Positions 62,794 through 64,000 of a DNA stretch of 64,000 bases are shown in pieces. This DNA is from Thermoplasmata archaeon (GTDB taxonomy: Archaea; Thermoplasmatota; Thermoplasmata; Methanomassiliicoccales; Methanomethylophilaceae). The position numbers and the translations under genes are program-made. The DNA is taken from NCBI GenBank assembly GCA_015063245.1, contig SUSV01000006.1:1-64000 (forward strand). Reading direction: 5' to 3'. How positions within the stretch are numbered: the stretch's first letter is position 1; each line of letters begins with the position of its first letter. A model generated the notes under the pieces. That model did not search any database and was not told the DNA's origin. It saw only the letters and a list, made by a program, of their open reading frames with translations.

Positions 62794-64000
62794 TCCGTCT
62801 CACTTCCCGGGTTGTCCCCAGATGCAGTATTTAGTTGGTATCTATTTACCATTATTGCTACTGCCATGACGAGTGCCGACAGGGGCAGGGATATGACCAG
62901 GGGGTCGATGAAGGCGATGGTCTCACCAGGGAAGAGTACCGCCTCTCCGGTTATCCATTCGCAGACTGGCAGGAATATGCTCATTCCGCCGTTGAGGAAC
63001 AGAGCCGAGAAGAGGTAGGCGATCGTTCCGACGGATATGCTTGCGATAGCGGCGGTCTTGCACGGGTTCTTAGAGTACAGGCAGTGCAGGTATGCAGGGA
63101 GCAATGCGGCCGCGGTGACCCCCATGAAGATGGATGTGGCCTTGGCGATGATGTCCTTCGGCATCATGTAGCAGTAAACTACCACGAGCACCATGAACAC
63201 GACGATGAACAGCCTGTTGATGTTGATCGACTGCGAATCTCCCCTCGACCTGTCCTTCCTGTTCCTGAAGACGGAGAACAGATCGTATCCCCCCGACACT
63301 CCGATGGTGTGCATGAGGGCACTGATGGTGGAGATGCATGCACAGATGAGCGACAGCAGGAACAGGGATACGAACACCTCTCCGAATGTGACATCCTTGA
63401 ATATCTCGAGGATGAACTGGGGGATGATGAAATCCGTTCCGAGCCCCTGCGAGGAGATGTACTGGAATGAGGTCATTCCATGCTCATCGAAGAAGTACAC
63501 ATTGGTGAGAGGTCCGATGGTGTATGCGGAACCAACGACGACCAGGATGAATATCGAACCGATGAGCAGAGACCTGTCGAGGTCCCTGTCGGACTTGGCC
63601 GACATGTACCTTACTGCGAGCTGGGGCTGTGTGAGAGCCCCGATTCCGACACCCATGATGAATGTGGTGACGACGGTGAGCCACTCCCTGCTGCCGAAGG
63701 AAGAAGTCTCCGTCCATCCGTTGAATCCCTCAGCAAAACCAAGAGATGCAGTATGGGATACTTTCTCATCCCAGATGGTGTTGAGGCTGTCGTATCCTGC
63801 CTCGATTCCTCCGGTGTAGACGAATGTGACGACGAGGATAACTGCCATTCCGATGAACATGATCAGTGCCTGAAGGGCATCGTTGTACATGACGGCGATG
63901 ATTCCTCCGTAGACGACGTAGATGGCGACTATGATGGAGAGTCCGACAAGGATGTAGTTGTAGTAATCATTCAGTCCGGTGATGACCGCAAGGGAGTTGA
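62790..64000 (-). CDS. sodium:solute symporter (SSS family), partial
   Basis: The C-terminal 402 residues; the 5' end lies beyond the window. SSS features are YVVYGGIIAVMYNDALQALI, VSGGYDLFSVFR-like loop and about ten membrane helices (ALTQPQLAVRYMSAKSDRDL; FMGVTAAALLPAYLHCLYSK). It imports an organic solute, such as a proline, pantothenate or acetate type substrate, with sodium. It is followed by a winged-helix gene through ATGA. Confidence 0.88.
   Translation of the reverse strand, partial: NSLAVITGLNDYYNYILVGLSIIVAIYVVYGGIIAVMYNDALQALIMFIGMAVILVVTFVYTGGIEAGYDSLNTIWDEKVSHTASLGFAEGFNGWTETSSFGSREWLTVVTTFIMGVGIGALTQPQLAVRYMSAKSDRDLDRSLLIGSIFILVVVGSAYTIGPLTNVYFFDEHGMTSFQYISSQGLGTDFIIPQFILEIFKDVTFGEVFVSLFLLSLICACISTISALMHTIGVSGGYDLFSVFRNRKDRSRGDSQSININRLFIVVFMVLVVVYCYMMPKDIIAKATSIFMGVTAAALLPAYLHCLYSKNPCKTAAIASISVGTIAYLFSALFLNGGMSIFLPVCEWITGEAVLFPGETIAFIDPLVISLPLSALVMAVAIMVNRYQLNTASGDNPGSETD

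Noticed and set aside
1-64000. CRISPR array or rRNA genes
   Set aside because: No regularly spaced direct repeats with unique spacers and no rRNA-like stretches were seen.

Overview
The window reads as a chromosome segment of a methanogenic archaeon of the order Methanomassiliicoccales (Methanomethylophilaceae-like). Archaeal markers are the thermosome, NreA, the RfcL clamp-loader subunit, the wyosine enzyme Taw1, an XPD-type Fe-S helicase, archaeal-type HPRT, TATA-box promoters close to start codons and many ATGA/TGATG start-stop overlaps. DNA is moderately GC-rich by eye, with one strongly AT-rich island at 19.4-20.3 kb. The most diagnostic feature is stop-codon use. About 59 intact genes end in TGA, or in TAA in five cases, and none ends in TAG. 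Four genes instead carry one in-frame TAG inside otherwise continuous coding sequence (rfcL, a YdeI-like gene, a duplicated-domain protein at 9.3-10.7 kb, and an orphan gene at 18.6-19.4 kb). This is the pattern expected of a pyrrolysine-decoding genome; the assignment to pyrrolysine itself is inference, because no pyl genes lie in the window.

Layout. 0-5 kb: 5'-truncated DUF4143 ATPase, tRNA-Ser(UGA), BASS-type transporter, XPD-like helicase, TPR protein. 5-9 kb: pyridoxal-kinase/GNAT fusion, YgiQ-type radical SAM protein, metallopeptidase, tRNA-Gly(UCC). 9-18 kb: amber-containing repeat protein, membrane protein, amber-containing YdeI homologue, Sel1-repeat proteins, CstA, HPRT, trypsin-like protease, HAD phosphatase. 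18-23.4 kb: accessory-looking region with an orphan gene pair (one with an amber codon), a non-coding AT-rich island, an SDR enzyme, a 32-residue membrane peptide, tandem serine recombinases and a MarR regulator. 23.5-31.9 kb: thermosome, NreA, HisD, TrkA-TrkH, TPR protein. 32-34 kb: ABC-type ATPase plus DUF4435 (TOPRIM-like) pair resembling the PARIS anti-phage system. 34-46 kb: exonuclease VII (XseA/XseB), thioesterase, a degenerate and an intact DEDD exonuclease paralogue, an AddAB-like helicase-nuclease pair, a P-type ATPase. 46-55 kb: membrane proteins, MFS exporter, ABC exporter, and a metal-chelate ABC importer with a palindromic operator and a chelatase. 55-64 kb: decayed aldo/keto reductase, SfsA, HPr-kinase-like protein, ferredoxin-nitroreductase, flavodoxin, Taw1-RfcL-zinc ribbon-ABC operon, winged-helix regulator and the C-terminal part of a sodium:solute symporter running off the right edge.

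Functional themes. DNA replication and repair genes are dense (XPD-like helicase, NreA, ExoVII, AddAB-like pair, DEDD exonuclease, RfcL). NreA and RfcL both end in PCNA-interaction (PIP) motifs. In RfcL the PIP box lies downstream of the amber codon, so PCNA binding by the clamp loader would depend on amber read-through. The best candidate for an undescribed system is this amber-dependent RfcL tail, followed by the PARIS-like pair and the amber-containing orphan operon beside the recombinase region.
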